Assembly: GCF_022458985.1 (NCBI RefSeq)
Contig: NC_061778.1
Span: 5,659,501 to 5,723,500, forward strand
Origin: Mugil cephalus
Taxonomy: Eukaryota; Chordata; Actinopteri; Mugiliformes; Mugilidae
Direction: 5' to 3'
Length of the DNA stretch: 64,000 bases
The position numbers and the translations under genes were made by a program. Shown one piece after another: positions 32,761 through 56,100 of the stretch (positions within the stretch are counted from its first letter, which is position 1; each line of letters starts with the position of its first letter). A model generated the notes under the pieces. The model made no database searches. It worked only from the letters and a program-made list of their open reading frames with translations, and was not told where the DNA came from.

Positions 32761-34385
32761 TTACACACTTCTGAGTTAGATACCGGATGTTTTAATGTTA
32801 ACTTCTGTGATTGTGTAATGTAATTACGTTTGTTTAGCTTTCTAATCGATTTATCCTTTCAAACTGGGACAATGAAGCAATGTGCATTGATCTGATTTTA
32901 GTTCTAACAAGAGAACCAATTAACCACAAGGTACTAAAACAGCAACAAGTAAACCAAAGGACCAAGGGACGTCTCATTGAGCCTTTGATGGTGTTGCAGT
33001 CAGATTCAACTCGGCACACCCGTCATCCATCCCTGGACAACATATGATCGGATGAACCATAACGCCAAATATATATATTTAAACGTGACCCCTTCATAAT
33101 CAACAATCGAATTGGAATTGGCTGTTATTGAACATATTTTCTAACTGATTAGAATTGGTTTTATTTTCTAGTTAAATTCATGTAACTAGCCCAAAAATCT
33201 CGATTAAATTAAAACTGAACAGCAACAACAACAAACACTAGAGTACAGAGCTGCAGTACTTCACCACTGGGAATGTAGTGTTTTGAAGTCCTCATTTTGT
33301 TTTTAAGAGAAATATCTAGCGCTTTAACTGTGGAACTTTTTTTGTTTGTTTGTTTTCCAGGTTCTTTACTTCATGGTCTGACGTTTTCTACGTTTATAAG
33401 TGCACATGCAATTCTGCAATTCAACATTACCATGAAACATAGTGCAGATTTAAATCCTTAAATTGAGATCTGATAAAATGCTTGTGAAGTGTTTTTGGTT
33501 TGCAGTTAAAGACTTCGTCTTGGTTTGTGCTAGAGTCATAAAATATACATTTTTAAGTGTTAACTGGTTCAAAGAAAATTGATTAAAAAACAAGTTACAT
33601 GTATTCTTACAAATAATTAAATAAGAAAAGGCTGGATTCTTAAAGAAGGTCTTAGCTACTGTTAGCTTTGGTAGGTTATTTCAATGATATACAGTGTTGA
33701 TAACACAGCGTTGTTGGTAGCTGATAGATGCTGAGAGATTCTCCGACCACTGCTGGGAAATCTGGGTGACGGGCAAAACGCATCATGTGACCAACATGTT
33801 TACAAAATCGTGTCAGGGAAATAATTTGAAATCCATTTAAAACGGCGGCAGATACTTTCGCGGCGAAGGATAAAAGACTCAGCACGTTTCCCTCCCTCTG
33901 AGACTTCTGTTCTGCAGCGGCTCGATAGCAGAGGTGATTACACAGAAACAGACCCTCTGTGTTGTCGTGGCAATTATTAGATAGGAGCTCAGAGAATGCT
34001 CCCCTTGCATCTTCTCTGCTTATATCTCGTGTTGCGGTCGGACAGGGCTTCCATAGGGTCCAGGAATATGTGCACTCTGTTATGTTCAGCCTCCATAGGG
34101 AGCACAGAGAGGACTGTGAGCTTTAAACGCAACCCAACTCCTCATTCAAGAAAAGCGTGTCAAGCTTTGAGGAGCTTTCAAAGTGTTGCTTTTCCTCTTG
34201 GAGACTGCGCCAAGACATACAGTTTCATATCCTTGAAAGTGTGTGATGCTGCACTTTTGGTCTTTAAGTATTTATAGTGTAAAATTAAAACATTAAAAGG
34301 TAAAGTGCATTATGTTGCAGCAGGGTTTCGCCCAGCTTTAAAAGGTGAAGTCAGCCTCCATCTGACAGTTTCTCATTGATGCTAA
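32761..34385. other. Gene-free intergenic sequence
   Basis: AT-rich, no long frame with recognisable content, no RNA gene. Nothing beyond short A/T tracts is seen. Confidence 0.45.
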
Positions 34386-34870
34386 TTAGTAATGTGTGGA
34401 TCGATACTGAAATATCGATACTTCCAATACCAGGTCTCTGTGCTCAAAAATTGGTTCTCAAATCAAAATATCAATACTTTCGATACTTCAGTCATTCGAG
34501 GTAATGTGGTAACACAGTGGAAAGTAACTACAACACAGAATATTTTAATGCTCTTATTATTTTATTCTTTAAGTGTTTGAAACAACATTTCCACATACTT
34601 TGTGTGACTGTGTCCTGATTGATTTTTCTTTTGTTGTCTTAGCTCGGCTTTATAGTAAATGAGGCCACTACCTCAATATACTTCCGACTTTAAAATAAAT
34701 AAATCACTGTGATGTCTTGTATTCTTTGTGAATACACTTTTTTTAGGTTTACCAGACACATTAGAGATATATTTACACAAAGTATCGGTATTGGATCGGT
34801 AGCGCCGATACCAGCCTGAATTTTACTCAGTATCGGATCAAGAAGTAAATCCGTGGTATCGAACATCACT
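34386..34870. mobile_element. hAT-type MITE with exact 8-bp target duplication
   Basis: Flanked by GATGCTAA on both sides (34378-34385 and 34871-34878). The ends TTAGTAATGTGTGGATCGAT and TATCGAACATCACT are imperfect inverted repeats, and the interior repeats GTATCG/CGATAC words. No coding capacity. A short similar stretch occurs at about 6050-6095. Confidence 0.7.
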
Positions 34871-34878
34871 GATGCTAA

Positions 34879-35793
34879 CTGCTCATAACGACTACATCTG
34901 TCACAGGAAACCGAAGCTCTGTTTTTCTCTCTCTCTCTCTCTTCCTTCTTTCCTCTCATCCCTCAGTGGCAGTCGCCTCTTACCAGGAAATAATTTGGAG
35001 GAGATGATGAAATGAAGTGGTGTAGAGGAGCGGCGAGGCAGCGCGGAGGCCGCCTGAGAGCTGGCTGTTTATCTCATCATGAGAAAATGAGATGTTATTG
35101 ACTGTGTGGTCCGCGGCCCACAGGTTTCTTTTATTAGGCTGCTGATGTCAGGGAAAGTTGGTCAGATTTGTTTTTGAAATCAAATGGAAAGCGGAAATAT
35201 CTACGTAATTGGGGGGGACATGGCCCCAGATGTCCAAAACCTTTATAGAGGGTAGCAGCAGGTTCCAGATATTTAATGAATCAAAACAGACAGACCGACC
35301 TGATCAGAAAGGACGATCCGATCATTTCTCTCTCAGGGTGGAATGGATACAGCCTTTCTGCACATGTTCGACCTACGTGGGTTAAAGATCAGCCGGTGAG
35401 CTTCTAGGAGGGACAGCAACAACCCTGTTTAAACCAGTGTTTGAAAGGATGAAAAGAAGAATTTAAGTTATTGTTCTCAATAATGTGGAAAAACAAGTCC
35501 AGTTCTTCTTCTGCTGTTACATTTATGGCAGATGCAATACTCCACAGTGGGCAGAACTGCTCTGTACACTTCTATTCTGATTGATTTTGTTTTGAGGAAT
35601 GTAAACACGACAGTATACTTTAACAGATGATTGTATTTAGGGCCTTTGTACACAGATAAGATGGAATCTCTCAATGAGTTCATGTGAGCCGCTGTCATTA
35701 ATTACTGGAAAACTTGAATAGAACTGAGCCTCAGGGTGAACTGATAATATTATCGGTATTGGCCGAGCAGTTCCTACTGTGAGTAGGACAACA
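34879..35793. other. Gene-free intergenic sequence
   Basis: CT tract at about 34926-34943. The stretch 34980-35160 is complex and non-repetitive and could be regulatory. No coding or RNA gene recognised. Confidence 0.4.
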
Positions 35794-35975
35794 TACACTG
35801 ATCCGCCACAACATTATGACCACTGACAGGAGAAGGTAAATGACATCGACCATCTTGTGACAGTTCAGTGTTCTGCTGGGAAGCTTTTGGACCTGGCATT
35901 TGTGCGGATGTTACTTAGACATGTATCACAACCGTTTTGGAGGAAGGTGGTCATATTGTTACGCCTGATCTGCTG
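35794..35975 (+). mobile_element. Tc1-derived non-autonomous element, copy 2 (short)
   Basis: About 180 bp: left end TACACTGATCCGCCACAACA, fossil transposase segment TTCTGCTGGGAAGCTTTTGG, then a direct jump to the right end (AGGAAGGTGGTCATATTGTT..CTGATC). Almost the whole interior is deleted. Confidence 0.75.
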
Positions 35976-37360
35976 GCATATTCTGAATTCAATTAGCGGC
36001 GTAGCTCCACCAGCTCTGAACCCGAGGAGGTGTAGTCGTCCAGATTTGAAAGTGTGCGTGCGCGGTGTTTAAATTGTGCTTAAAAGAAAAGCAGTCCTAC
36101 TGAGCAGATACTTCCCCTTGCCCAAACATCCCCTCCCGGTGGCGGGCTTTACCTTTTTCTGGGTTCAAACAAACTGCTCATTTAGAAACCCTGCTATCCA
36201 CAGCCTCCCTGAGTATCCCTCGGGGTGAACCAGTGAACCCTGAGCTGTCTGTCTGCCCGCTTTGAACCTCTGATCCTCTCCGCTGATTCGGTTTGTCTGG
36301 CTGAACGTTACCATGGATTCCCTTTAGCACATTAACATCGTCAGATCCCTTAAAAAAACAACAGACGGCTAATTGGCACTTCCTTTAAGCTGAGTAGTGA
36401 AGCACAGCGGGAAACAAAGGACAGAACGTGTGGTTGGGATTTGAGTTTTTAATTGATAAGATGGAGTGACTTCAAAAGTCCTGAAACTATTTGTTGTTCA
36501 TTTACATTTTGGTTAGTATGCTTCACCTGTAGACTCTGATTATTACTGAGCTGCATAATATTGAATATCTTTTCTCAATGGTACAAGTTATGGGTCATTA
36601 TCTTGCAGTAATATACATCTGTATGGAAATTTGTTATAGAAGTACAAAATCTTCTTTAAGTAGAGTTGCTCTTAAGGGCAGAGATTCGCTCACAAGGGGA
36701 AAAAAGGGTATTAATTGGAAAGAATTAATTGATGCGGGCGTATCTGGCTGTCTTCCTTAAATAATCACAGCAACCCCGAGAGCTGAACACACAGCAGCCA
36801 CGGGCAAACACAAGCCGGCCTCAAGAACATCTTCACCGATCCGACACCGCCGACACAGTGAGGCATCGTTATCATAATTTCGAGCACATTAAACGAGACG
36901 CCGCACAGTTCCCAGGTCCGTAAATCTGTTAGTATTCACATGGTGGTTGGTTTGTGCTGTTTTCTTCCCCTTCTGGCATTTTCTGTGAAAGGTTAAAGAA
37001 AATTAACAGGGAAATAAAACGATCGTTTATTGTAGGCTACTTTTTTCTTTTTTTTTTTGGAGTCATCCCAAGTGCACTTGCCAACTTGATTGAGTTCGTA
37101 CGACTTTACCTGACCTTTTAATACATTTATTATATATATTTATTTTACAGCAGATCCAGCTTGTAATCCATCTGTTATATTTTTATGCACAACTTCATAT
37201 TCAATTTCCATTTCACGGTTGACTTTTATGTCACTTGAAGGGCCAGTTCACCCAAAATCATGTTCAGCTTCATCCGTCACACGGCTCCTAGATGAGTGTA
37301 AATCTGCGTGGTCCTCACAACCACAGACATTAATACGTATTAATGTCTATGCTCACAGCC
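35976..37360. other. Gene-free intergenic sequence
   Basis: No exon or RNA gene recognised. T-tract at about 37044-37060. The stretch 36700-36860 is complex and non-repetitive. Confidence 0.4.
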
Positions 37361-37674
37361 ATTGACTGTACATAAAGATGGATGAACCCCGCGTGACGTC
37401 ACCCCGTGGGATTTCTGCAGAGTGGGTTGAAGCTCAGTCCAGACGTCACCATCCTCGGCGCCGTGACTTCCCCCTTAATCCCGGTTTATTCAAAAACGGT
37501 CAGAGAGGTGGAGCGTGAGCAGACAGCTTGCAACCTGAGACATCACCCACCTGTCACTGAATGCGGCAACGCGCTAAATTATGCAAAACCGGCAGCCTTG
37601 AAATCACTTAAAACAGGCGAGTTACATAAAGATTCACTGCAGTTTTCAGGACTTATATACGTATATAAACTGTA
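37361..37674 (+). repeat. Dispersed repeat with GTGACGTCACCC motif, copy 1
   Basis: Begins CATTGACTGTACATAAAGAT and continues with GATGAA..CGTGACGTCACCCC..TTGAAGCTCAG. The same order of words recurs at 55786-56100. It resembles a short interspersed repeat common in fishes; the class is not certain. Confidence 0.55.
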
Positions 37675-37930
37675 TACCGCAATCAGCCATAACATTAAAA
37701 CCACTGACAGTGCGAAGTAAATAACATTAACCATCTCGTGACAATTCAGTGTTCTACTGAGAAACTTTTGGACCTGGCATTCATGTGGAGGTTACTTAGA
37801 CACCCACCTAGACCAGACCTGGCACACCAACACCCCATACCCATAGCATAACCCTGATGAATACAGCAGGATATAGTATGACACAGGACAGACACGCACA
37901 AAAAAAAATTAGGAACAATTCAACAACACA
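37675..37930 (+). mobile_element. Tc1-derived non-autonomous element, copy 3 (3'-truncated)
   Basis: Left end TACCGCAATCAGCCATAACA, then ACTGAGAAACTTTTGGACCT, ACCCACCTAGACCAGACC and AGGAACAATTCAA. The right half is missing. Confidence 0.7.
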
Positions 37931-37954
37931 TTCCATTTGAGGAACTGCAGGTTT

Positions 37955-38110
37955 GGGCACCTGGATTTATTTTTCATTCTCAAACCCATTGTGACGTCAC
38001 CCACTGGATTCTGAACCTCGCAAACGAAGCCCGAAGTGGGCGGAGCCCGGGGGGGGTCGCCGTGTTGGATGAGTTTTTCTCCGCCCACACGCGGATATTC
38101 CAAATACGGA
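37955..38110. repeat. Partial dispersed repeat with GTGACGTCACCC motif
   Basis: Contains TTGTGACGTCACCCACTGG followed by CGAAGCCCGAAGTGGGCGGAG, resembling part of the family at 37361 and 55786. Boundaries uncertain. Confidence 0.35.
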
Positions 38111-39480
38111 CAGGCGAGGGTCGTGTCGGACGTCGAGACTCACCCACTCAACTCTCCCGTTAGCTCAAACTACCACCTGAGCTTAGTTCTGCAGAATTGT
38201 AAACCTTAATAAAAAATAAACGAATTGGTTAGAAAAATATTTACCCCCTGTATAGTTGTCACGAATACTGAAATAAACTATTGAGACTAAATCGTTTTTT
38301 TTTAAAGTAAAGTTTGTTTTTTTTTTTTTAAACATGGGGGTTCTCTGGGGATTTGCTTCCTTCTGGAGCCTCAAGCGGCCACTTGATGAACTGCACCGTT
38401 TTGCACTGCACTCATCTGCCCTCTGCACTCATCGCTCAGACCCGGGGGTTGCCGCTTGGTCGCCACATGCTCACAACATAAAAAAGTCATAGCGCTCACG
38501 ACGACCTAGTCAGCCCGAATTCACGTCAGTTATGACAGCTTTAGCATCTCCTCATCCGGCAGCCGATGAGAGCAGCTGTACTCCCCAGTTGCCGCACGTC
38601 GTGCATGTTTTAAGACAATCGGACGCCGCCCACTCGTAACGAGGCCTCACACTGAATGGCACCCCCTGTCAGTCTGCGGCACGGGCGTTACGGCTTGACC
38701 CCAATGTGTCTGCCTCTGCTGATGAGGCATCTGTTTGACACTCTGTAACAATCACCGCTGATATCAATCAGCACGGCAGATCAGAGGAAGAGAGGGAGCA
38801 GAAAGCAGAGGAGCCGCGCTATCAAATCAAACAGAGCAAGTACGCAGGGAAATACTCCTCAAGTGCGTCTGGAGAGGAGGGGGCGTTGCCTGGTATCTGG
38901 TGGGCACTGAAGATTGTGAGGAAACGGGCATGCTAATGAGGGCCAAGTATACATGCAGTGCAGCTGCATTGGAAATGAGCTGACTTTGAACGCTTGGATA
39001 TGTTGTTTGTTAATCAAAAGTGGAAAGACATAGGTAAAACAGGGAGCTCTCATCCCCGATGACACATGGTAATTGCTAAGAAAAGGTTGCTACTGTTTTT
39101 CACACTACGAAGCCAGGTTTGAACTGTGAGATACCCCTTGAGGTTAAGCCGATGCGGAGCTCCAGCGTTTCCCAGGGTGTGATCACATCTCAGGCTTTGT
39201 CTGGAAGCCTAGTCTGAAGCTTTGAAGTTGAGAAACCCGATCAAAAGACAAAATACTCAGACTAGAGGTCGCGAGATTTTCCTCATCGATAACAAGCAAA
39301 AAGTCAAATTCCTTATCCTCTTTATTGATTGGGCTGGGAAAAAAAAGAGAAGAAAATAAATGACTCCCACATGTACCGAACAAGACCGAGAAGTCATGGG
39401 AAAGGCTTTTTAGGAATGCGAGTTCAGGCCCCGTTCGTTTTGCCTCGGGGCGAAGTCCGAAAACCGAGAAAGAGCACTCC
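38111..39480. other. Gene-free intergenic sequence upstream of the lhfpl6 3' end
   Basis: T-tracts at 38295-38330. No exon or RNA gene recognised. Confidence 0.4.
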
Positions 39481-39484
39481 AGAG

Positions 39485-40212
39485 TGTTTCAATAAACATT
39501 TATTTACAAAAACCAAAAATAACCACGAAGAATAATTTGAGAGTGAATACAAAACATGTGATAACATGATAAAATACATTACCATACACAATGTATAGCC
39601 TATCTTATGAACGTGTTAAATAAACTCTGCTTAGATTTTTTTTAATTTTTTTTTTTTACTATTTTGGAACTCTGAAAAGTGGAAGAAGCAGGCAGCCAGT
39701 GTTGGATTGCTTTATAGGGATTATTGCATTTCAGTTTGTGTTTAAGGCAAGAATGAGACACGTAGAAGAGACGGAAACACTTCACGTAACAATGAGGCAA
39801 CATTACTTTTCTGTTCGTCACAGGGTACACTACCACATAAACATCAATGACGGAGGGAGAGGAAGACAATGAAAGAGAAAATATTCTTTTCATTAAAGAA
39901 ATGGTTATGTAACAACTTACAAATAGGGTTGGTCCATACATTTTTCATTTAAGAACAGCTTTTAAGAGAATAACCAGTCGTGTGTATGTGCGTGCATGTG
40001 TGTGTGTGTGTGTGTGTGTGTGCTGCATTATGAAACAGTCCCTGCAGTTGTCAGATGAGTAGTGTTCCATGATGTGCAGAGCACCATAATGACTTGATGT
40101 CTTTGGTGCCTGATGTGCTGTACTGATGTGAGTCCACAGAGTCAGAGCCCTCTCCCTTTTGTCGTACCGCCCGAGGTCTCCGTCTGTCCCCGCCTCCTCT
40201 CCGGTCCTGCCG
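39485..40212 (-). other. lhfpl6: Probable lhfpl6 3' UTR with poly(A) signal at 39499-39504
   Basis: Follows the lhfpl6 stop codon (40213-40215). A minus-strand AATAAA lies at 39504-39499, with GTTTATTG downstream. A TG microsatellite (about 39980-40022) and a T-tract (39637-39657) lie within it. If this signal is used, the UTR is about 720 bases. Confidence 0.5.
39980..40022. repeat. (TG)n microsatellite in the lhfpl6 3' UTR
   Basis: Interrupted TG repeats (TGTGCGTGCATG) followed by a perfect run of about eleven TG units. Confidence 0.9.
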
Positions 40213-50030
<9,818 letters not shown>

Positions 50031-50271
50031 CACTCACTCGCCGAAACATTAAGTACACTATGTGAAACGTAATGCACTCCAGTGTAAAAGAAATGCACTA
50101 AATCTTAATTATCCTTATTTTAATGTTTAGTTTTAGTTATGTTTATAATTCAACTGTATGAACATGTTGGGTTTAGTTTGTGGTGCTTTTAAAGCCAAAT
50201 GACAAAATAATAGAAACATGTGTCATAACAAAATTCCGTAGTAGTGTACCTAATGAGTTGACATGTGGGTG
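50031..50271. mobile_element. Non-autonomous DNA element with CACTCAC ends, second copy
   Basis: Left CACTCACTCGCCGAAACATT AAGTACAC and right GTGTACCTAATGAGTTGACATGTGGGTG mirror each other and the ends of the element at 40670-41465. About 240 bp, no coding capacity. Confidence 0.5.
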
Positions 50272-53200
50272 CATGTCCAGATTTATTCCATAGTTTGTCA
50301 GTGTTGCCCTGGTATTCAGTTACTGTTATTGCTTTTGTTTTATGTGTCTACAGTCTTTCCTTGGGTTTTCTGTTTCCCCGCGATTCGTCTTCTTCCCGTC
50401 TTGAATATCAAACACGGGAAACTGTATCTCTGACCGGGCCAGTGAGATCGGAGCTCTGCGACAAAACAAATCTCTGACTATTCATACGGAGTATGACCAT
50501 CATCTCCGTGACGCATTTCCCACTTTGCTACCGCCGGCCCAAGGAAAGGTCAGACGCACACAAATGGTCTTTTATACCAAACCATTGAGTCATGTTCATG
50601 CATTGCTGTATTTGTGCGGCATCCACCATCTGTTTTGTGATATATTGGTGCATTGTTCCTTTTTTTTTTTCGTTAGACTCTTGCATGCTGAACGTCACTT
50701 ACCCTCTGGGACTTACTGATGACAGACTGATCTGAATTATAGAGCTTTACCGCACAGTTAAGTAGCGGTTTGGTTTGTCAGTTTATTTGTGATCTTCTCT
50801 TGGTTTAGAGCGCGGGTGTCTTACTCATTTTAGTTCCACATACAGCCCAATTTCATATTTCCTCTAATAGTGGTCGGGGCCTTTATTTACTCAGAATCTT
50901 CCTCTATTATGGGAACCAGGCTTTTATTAGAAGGGGACCTTTATTTCTAATTCCCTTTATTTCATACAAGTTTGTAATGGAATATTTGCTCAAAGGTTTC
51001 CTACTATTTAACCTGCTGTTTTTTTTTTCTTCACTTTAGCAGGTACACCATACGTGGAGGGTGGGGGTGATCAGAACGGACAAATGAATAATGGTGCACA
51101 GTGCATCAAGTTGTGGTGTAGTGCAATGAATGCTGTTTAGGACCACCATCGCAGTTTGTAAAAGACTGAAAAGCCTCAACCTACGTCACAAGCACAAAAA
51201 AATTCCGTCTTAAACAAGAGGCTGCCAAAATGAGACTACTTCAGTCATTAAAGTCTGATTGCAAAGTTCTCAAGAAAAGGCCAAAAATAAGCTGAAGACG
51301 ATGCACGTGCTGTCGGGTTGGCTTGTGTCACTCTTCTCCCCCTCTCTCCGAGTCCAGCCATCAGTCTCCATCACCAGCCCTGGCTGGAAAGAGCCGTTTG
51401 TGTTGTATTGATCTGTCTCAGTGCTTCTGCTACAGGCGTTCTGTCAAGAGCAGGCCTTATCCAATCACACCCTTCATTTGTCACACAGTTTCCGACCACA
51501 GCCAGTAATTAATAAACACACCAATTACAAGAGCGGAATTAACGTGTGCTTCATTAGGCGGTGGTCAGAGCAACATTAGGTCTACAGCTCAGCAGCAGCG
51601 CTGGGTTATGCGGATAACTTTCGAACGAGAAAACCTCTTGGATGTGTGTGGAGGATGCGCAGATTTTCACACAAGGGTGCAGAGATTTTCTCTACGTCTC
51701 ACTGTTTCCAGTGACTAACCCATGCCTTCCCTGCAACCCCAGCCATGTCTCCCCTGATCTCATATTGCAAATTGGACATTCCCCCACCCCTCCTTTCAGC
51801 AAAGTCAAAAGAACGTGAGGGGAACAAGGGAAAGAATTCAGCAGCAGAATCCGACAAGGGAAATTCCTCCTTAAGCTTTTCAAAAATGCATTGTATACTT
51901 TTACCTCTCTCTTGTAAATGTAGTCACTCATGTGCTAAACTAGTGTTGGAATCCAAAGCATGGCAATAGTGAAAACACTGAGGTCTGTGCTGGTGTCACA
52001 GAAAGATGCTTTCTAGTTTTGCCGCTGCTAAATTGCACTGGTATCAGTTTAGTAGTTTTTTTCTTCACAATCCAAGGGAAAGATTAGCTTTTGAAATATC
52101 TTGAAGTACTTGAATGACCTACAATCAGTGGTGTTTGGTGGCAGGGTGTTGACGATAAGCTGGAATCAAAGCCAGCATGAACCAGATGCAGTTTTCCAGC
52201 TTTATTTACATGATATTTCAGTTATAAAACTGGGTAAAACTGCATCAGTGCAAAAAGTGGTGGCTGTTCCATTCATCTTAGAATCGAGTCAAAAGAGGAA
52301 GAAACAGAAGCGAGTCAAGTGATGAGAACAACAAAGCCCCAGGGTGTGAAAATCCTCCTCTGGGTAAGATCGACTTTATAGGGTCCTATAAGTGTTGCTC
52401 CTCTAACTGGGTCATGTCTGAGAAGCGCCCTCCTCCCGCTGCCAGAGCCTGACTGAAAGGCATGACAGTAGGCCACGTGTCCACAAGTCAGCGTACAGTA
52501 CATACACCTAGAGCAGCACGCTCCTGTCTTAATTACCCTTTATAATGAGATGTTAGCATGCTAACGCGAGGCCGTCTGGGGGGATCAAAAGACGCTGCGA
52601 TCTGAGCTGTAATATTCACATTAATGGCATCCAAATATGCAATGAATCTTTTAGTATCCTCCGCACAGACACTGTCACATCAGAATGCCTCTCTGACAGT
52701 ACTGGGGCTCATCATGTGAGCAGCTCCATACCACTAACACAAAGAGCCTCCTTTCAAAAGACAATGTAACGCTTCAGGGATCAAGGAAAAACTCACTCCC
52801 ACTGCCAAGTGTACAAAGTACTCCACAGCCTGTGTTTAAAGTCCCGGCCCACGGCATTCTCTCCGTCTTCTGGGACACACACCAGGCTAGCTTATTACCC
52901 CCAGGGATTGAATTTAAGCAGCCTTACCCTTCTGCAGAAAAAAAACCCCAAACAAACATATCCTAAACTAACAGGTCACTGTTCGTAGGATTTCATTGTG
53001 TGGGTGTATTATAAAAACAATTCTTTAAGAGCGGAAATCTCAGTAGGATGGGAGGCCCATTCCAACCTTGAAACAGCACCAGAATGGGGCTTATGTAAAG
53101 AGTTGTAACAGCAGAAAAACAGCAGAAAATGTGCCAGTCTCCAGAAGAAATACTATTTTTTTTTTTTTTTTTTTTTTACATTGAGAAAACATTAATCCAT

Positions 53201-53323
53201 TCAGACCAGAGTTATTCAGGGAAGTGACTGATGCCAGTGCCGGTCAAGTGGCTAGCAGGTGGGAGTGTGTGCAGTTTTCTGTGACACTTTTTGGTTAAAT
53301 ATTGTGTCATTCATGACAGATTA
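50272..53323. other. lhfpl6 intron, part 2
   Basis: No exon or RNA gene recognised. A T-tract lies at 53156-53177. Open frames are short and lack known motifs. Confidence 0.4.
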
Positions 53324-53597
53324 TGACACTCCGATCAGCCAGAGCATTAAAACCAGGAGAAAAAAAAATAACATGGACCTGGCATTCATGTAGACGTTGT
53401 GTGTAGACGATGTACCGCCCGCCTACACCAAGCCGGGTCCAAATTCACTAGATCCCAAACTCATCAACTATCTGTGGGATGATCCACAGAGGCCCCTGTT
53501 CCCAGACACCACAGGACACCCTCACTGTTTTGGAGGCACAAGGGACAATATCAGCAAGGTGGTAACAACGTTTTGCCTAACAGTAACCGGTCTGTAC
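53324..53597 (+). mobile_element. Tc1-derived non-autonomous element, copy 7
   Basis: Left ACACTCCGATCAGCCAGAGC, middle GGACCTGGCATTCATGTAGA and CTGTGGGATGATCCACAGAG, then GTTTTGGAGGCACAAGGGAC and a decayed right end. About 270 bp. Confidence 0.7.
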
Positions 53598-55785
53598 AGA
53601 TTTTAAACTGTAATTTGCGGTTAAGGCCTCAGAGGATGAGCCAGCGTGTTGTTAACAACTGCAACTGTCAGCTACAGGAGTTTTATCTGTGATGCCTCTT
53701 ATGACTAATGCTATATTGACACTTCGAGGGACAAAATGCAAAGCACACGCAGCCACGCTGTGACAGAGTCGCGGTTTAAACATTACCGAAACCCTTGTTT
53801 GCCTTATTTCATTATTCATTTAAAAAATAGCTGGTTTTGTTGCTGCATGGGCGCCTCAGTGGAACGGTGCTACTTGTAAAATTTCATGCATATCGTCCTA
53901 CTCCAGTTTGTAGCTTCACATCGCAGCCTACGAGTAGCATCAATTCACCGTAAGCCTATTATGCACAAAATCTTCCCAAAAAGATGGCAAGGACCATCTG
54001 ATAGATAGAAGCCAAATCACCTGCCAAGTATTCTTTGAAAGGGCCTGCTCTTTTCCAAACAGTTTCCAACTTTTTGTTTGAGCTAATAATTTTGGACAGC
54101 CAGCTTGTTTCTACTCTATTCTAGTTTTTAAAGCTTCTCATATGCAAGGAAGCGCAAAAACTATTTTCAAAGAGACTCGGAGACTCTCGTCTGAGGTTAT
54201 CACTTGTGACGCGTTTCTAAAAATGTCAAAGTTTCCTTTATTAAGTTCCTATGTATTGACCGATAAAGGCTACACTGTGCGATGGAGCTTAAGCGGCTCC
54301 TCTTTCCTAACATGCTGCCATGGTGACATTTGAGAGCCCTCGAGGAGGAGAACAGCAGAAACGAGAACAGATTAGGTAACATGTCAAGTAATCTGTGAGC
54401 AATACAATAAGGCCAGAGCGCTGGAGAAGCTGGAGATCAGGTTGTGTGGGACTGTGTGTGTGTGCTCATGACATTTTGTATGATATTGAATTGGTGCTGT
54501 GATCCTATAATCATATAATATCTGGTTTATCCTGCCCGCCCAAGGATGAAAAGCTATTTCTACTCCAGATGATTCCACAAATCGAAACCAAACAGACGTC
54601 TGGAAAAGGGCTATTGATTCTATTTTATATGATAATGTACCATCATAATGCTTTTTAATGTTGCCATGCCATCTGCGATAGGGTTGTACCACCACGTCCT
54701 GAGGTAAACTGAAGCGGATGTTGTTATTATGTTGGGGAAAATGTTGCTGATGAGACCGCGGCCTCGTCTTCTACGCTGTTAGGAAGTTCTCTGAGCCCAC
54801 GGCTAATTAAATAAACCCTAGAACGAACTCAAGTACGTAAAGGAGACACGACACTGACACTTGTTTGCCGTTGAAATGTCAAATACAATAAAGCATGATG
54901 AAATACGACGAGCACCACATGGTTTTTCCCAAACCGGCAATTATTTTAGCTTCTTTGGTCGGAGCACTGGCTGAACGTAATGACTTGATTTTTGTTTTGA
55001 CAGGCGCATTCGTTAAATGTTCTTCTCCATAAACAGTCGACAGTTTGCCAGTTAAGGCCCTCAGGCAAACTCAATCAAAAGCACTTAAGGTAAAGAAATA
55101 GACCCAGCTGGATGAGTATGAACCCCGACAAATTAAAACCCAAAGGCTTGAGTGCGAGCAGGTGGGCTGAAAGTGAAGCAGTTTATACGAGTAATTACAG
55201 AAAACACACAAAAAAAAACACCCATAGTTATGTGAAATAAATCCACGGCTTTCCTTTTCTTCTTACCCCTATAGTTTCCCTTTAGTAATGCAGTGTAGGA
55301 TTCTGCATGATGTTGTTTTTTCCTAATGAAATGAGAACTTTTAAAACAGGATGGTGCCCGGGCCAAGTCTCTTTTTTTACTACACGCTTCACACAACGCT
55401 GACTTATCACCTCTATTACACTTCTGCCACCCACAAGCACAAGGCTTCAATCAAGCAGCAGGCATTCATGCTGGAAGAGTCGGCAGATCCTATGAATGCG
55501 CAGATTACATAGCAGAGGCACAAGGACGAATGAAAATCAATAGTTCCCTGAGTCCCTCCAAAACCGACTTTTACTGAGATGTAACAGAGAAAAAAAAAAA
55601 AAAAAATCTGAATACAAAAAGATGCAATAGGATGTAGGAACAAAGCTCTTTAAGCACCACTGGTTTCTTCCAGCAGTCATGGGGGTGGTGAATTTTCACG
55701 GTCACATATGTTAAATCCACCCTGCAGCGGCAAAGTATTTTTCATAAGACTCGTCAATCAGCCACTGTAATTAAAGGCTTTAAGA
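53598..55785. other. lhfpl6 intron, part 3
   Basis: No exon or RNA gene recognised. A-tract at 55591-55607; otherwise complex single-copy-looking sequence. Confidence 0.4.
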
Positions 55786-56100
55786 CCATTAGCCGTGTAT
55801 GATGATGGATGAAGCCTCCATGACGTCACCCATAGGTGCCCAAAAGGAAAAGCGTGTTTGAAGCTCAGTGTTGGCATCTTTGGCAATGCAGGTGGATGAA
55901 GTCATAGAAGACAGCTAGCAGCCTGTAAAGGCACTCACCTCTCATTTTAAGTGGCAACCGCTCTTAAATTATACATAACTTGAAGCTTTACTGCAAGTTA
56001 AACGGTTGAGTTGTATAAGTATCAATCCCTTGTACGGTAATATATAGGCTGAGACTGTACGCATGTTTATAGGCATATTTTTTGACATGTCCATCAATGG
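55786..56100 (+). repeat. Dispersed repeat with CATGACGTCACCC motif, copy 2
   Basis: Shares with 37361-37674 the order GATGGATGAAGCC, CATGACGTCACCC, TTTGAAGCTCAG, GACAGCTAGCA(A/G)CCTG, TAAATTATRCAW and a TTATAG-type end. It lies just upstream of the tRNA-Leu-like gene. Confidence 0.55.

Noticed and set aside
52101..52322. 73-codon open frame with a lysine-rich end
   Set aside because: AT-rich intron sequence, no family resemblance and no flanking splice sites that stand out.
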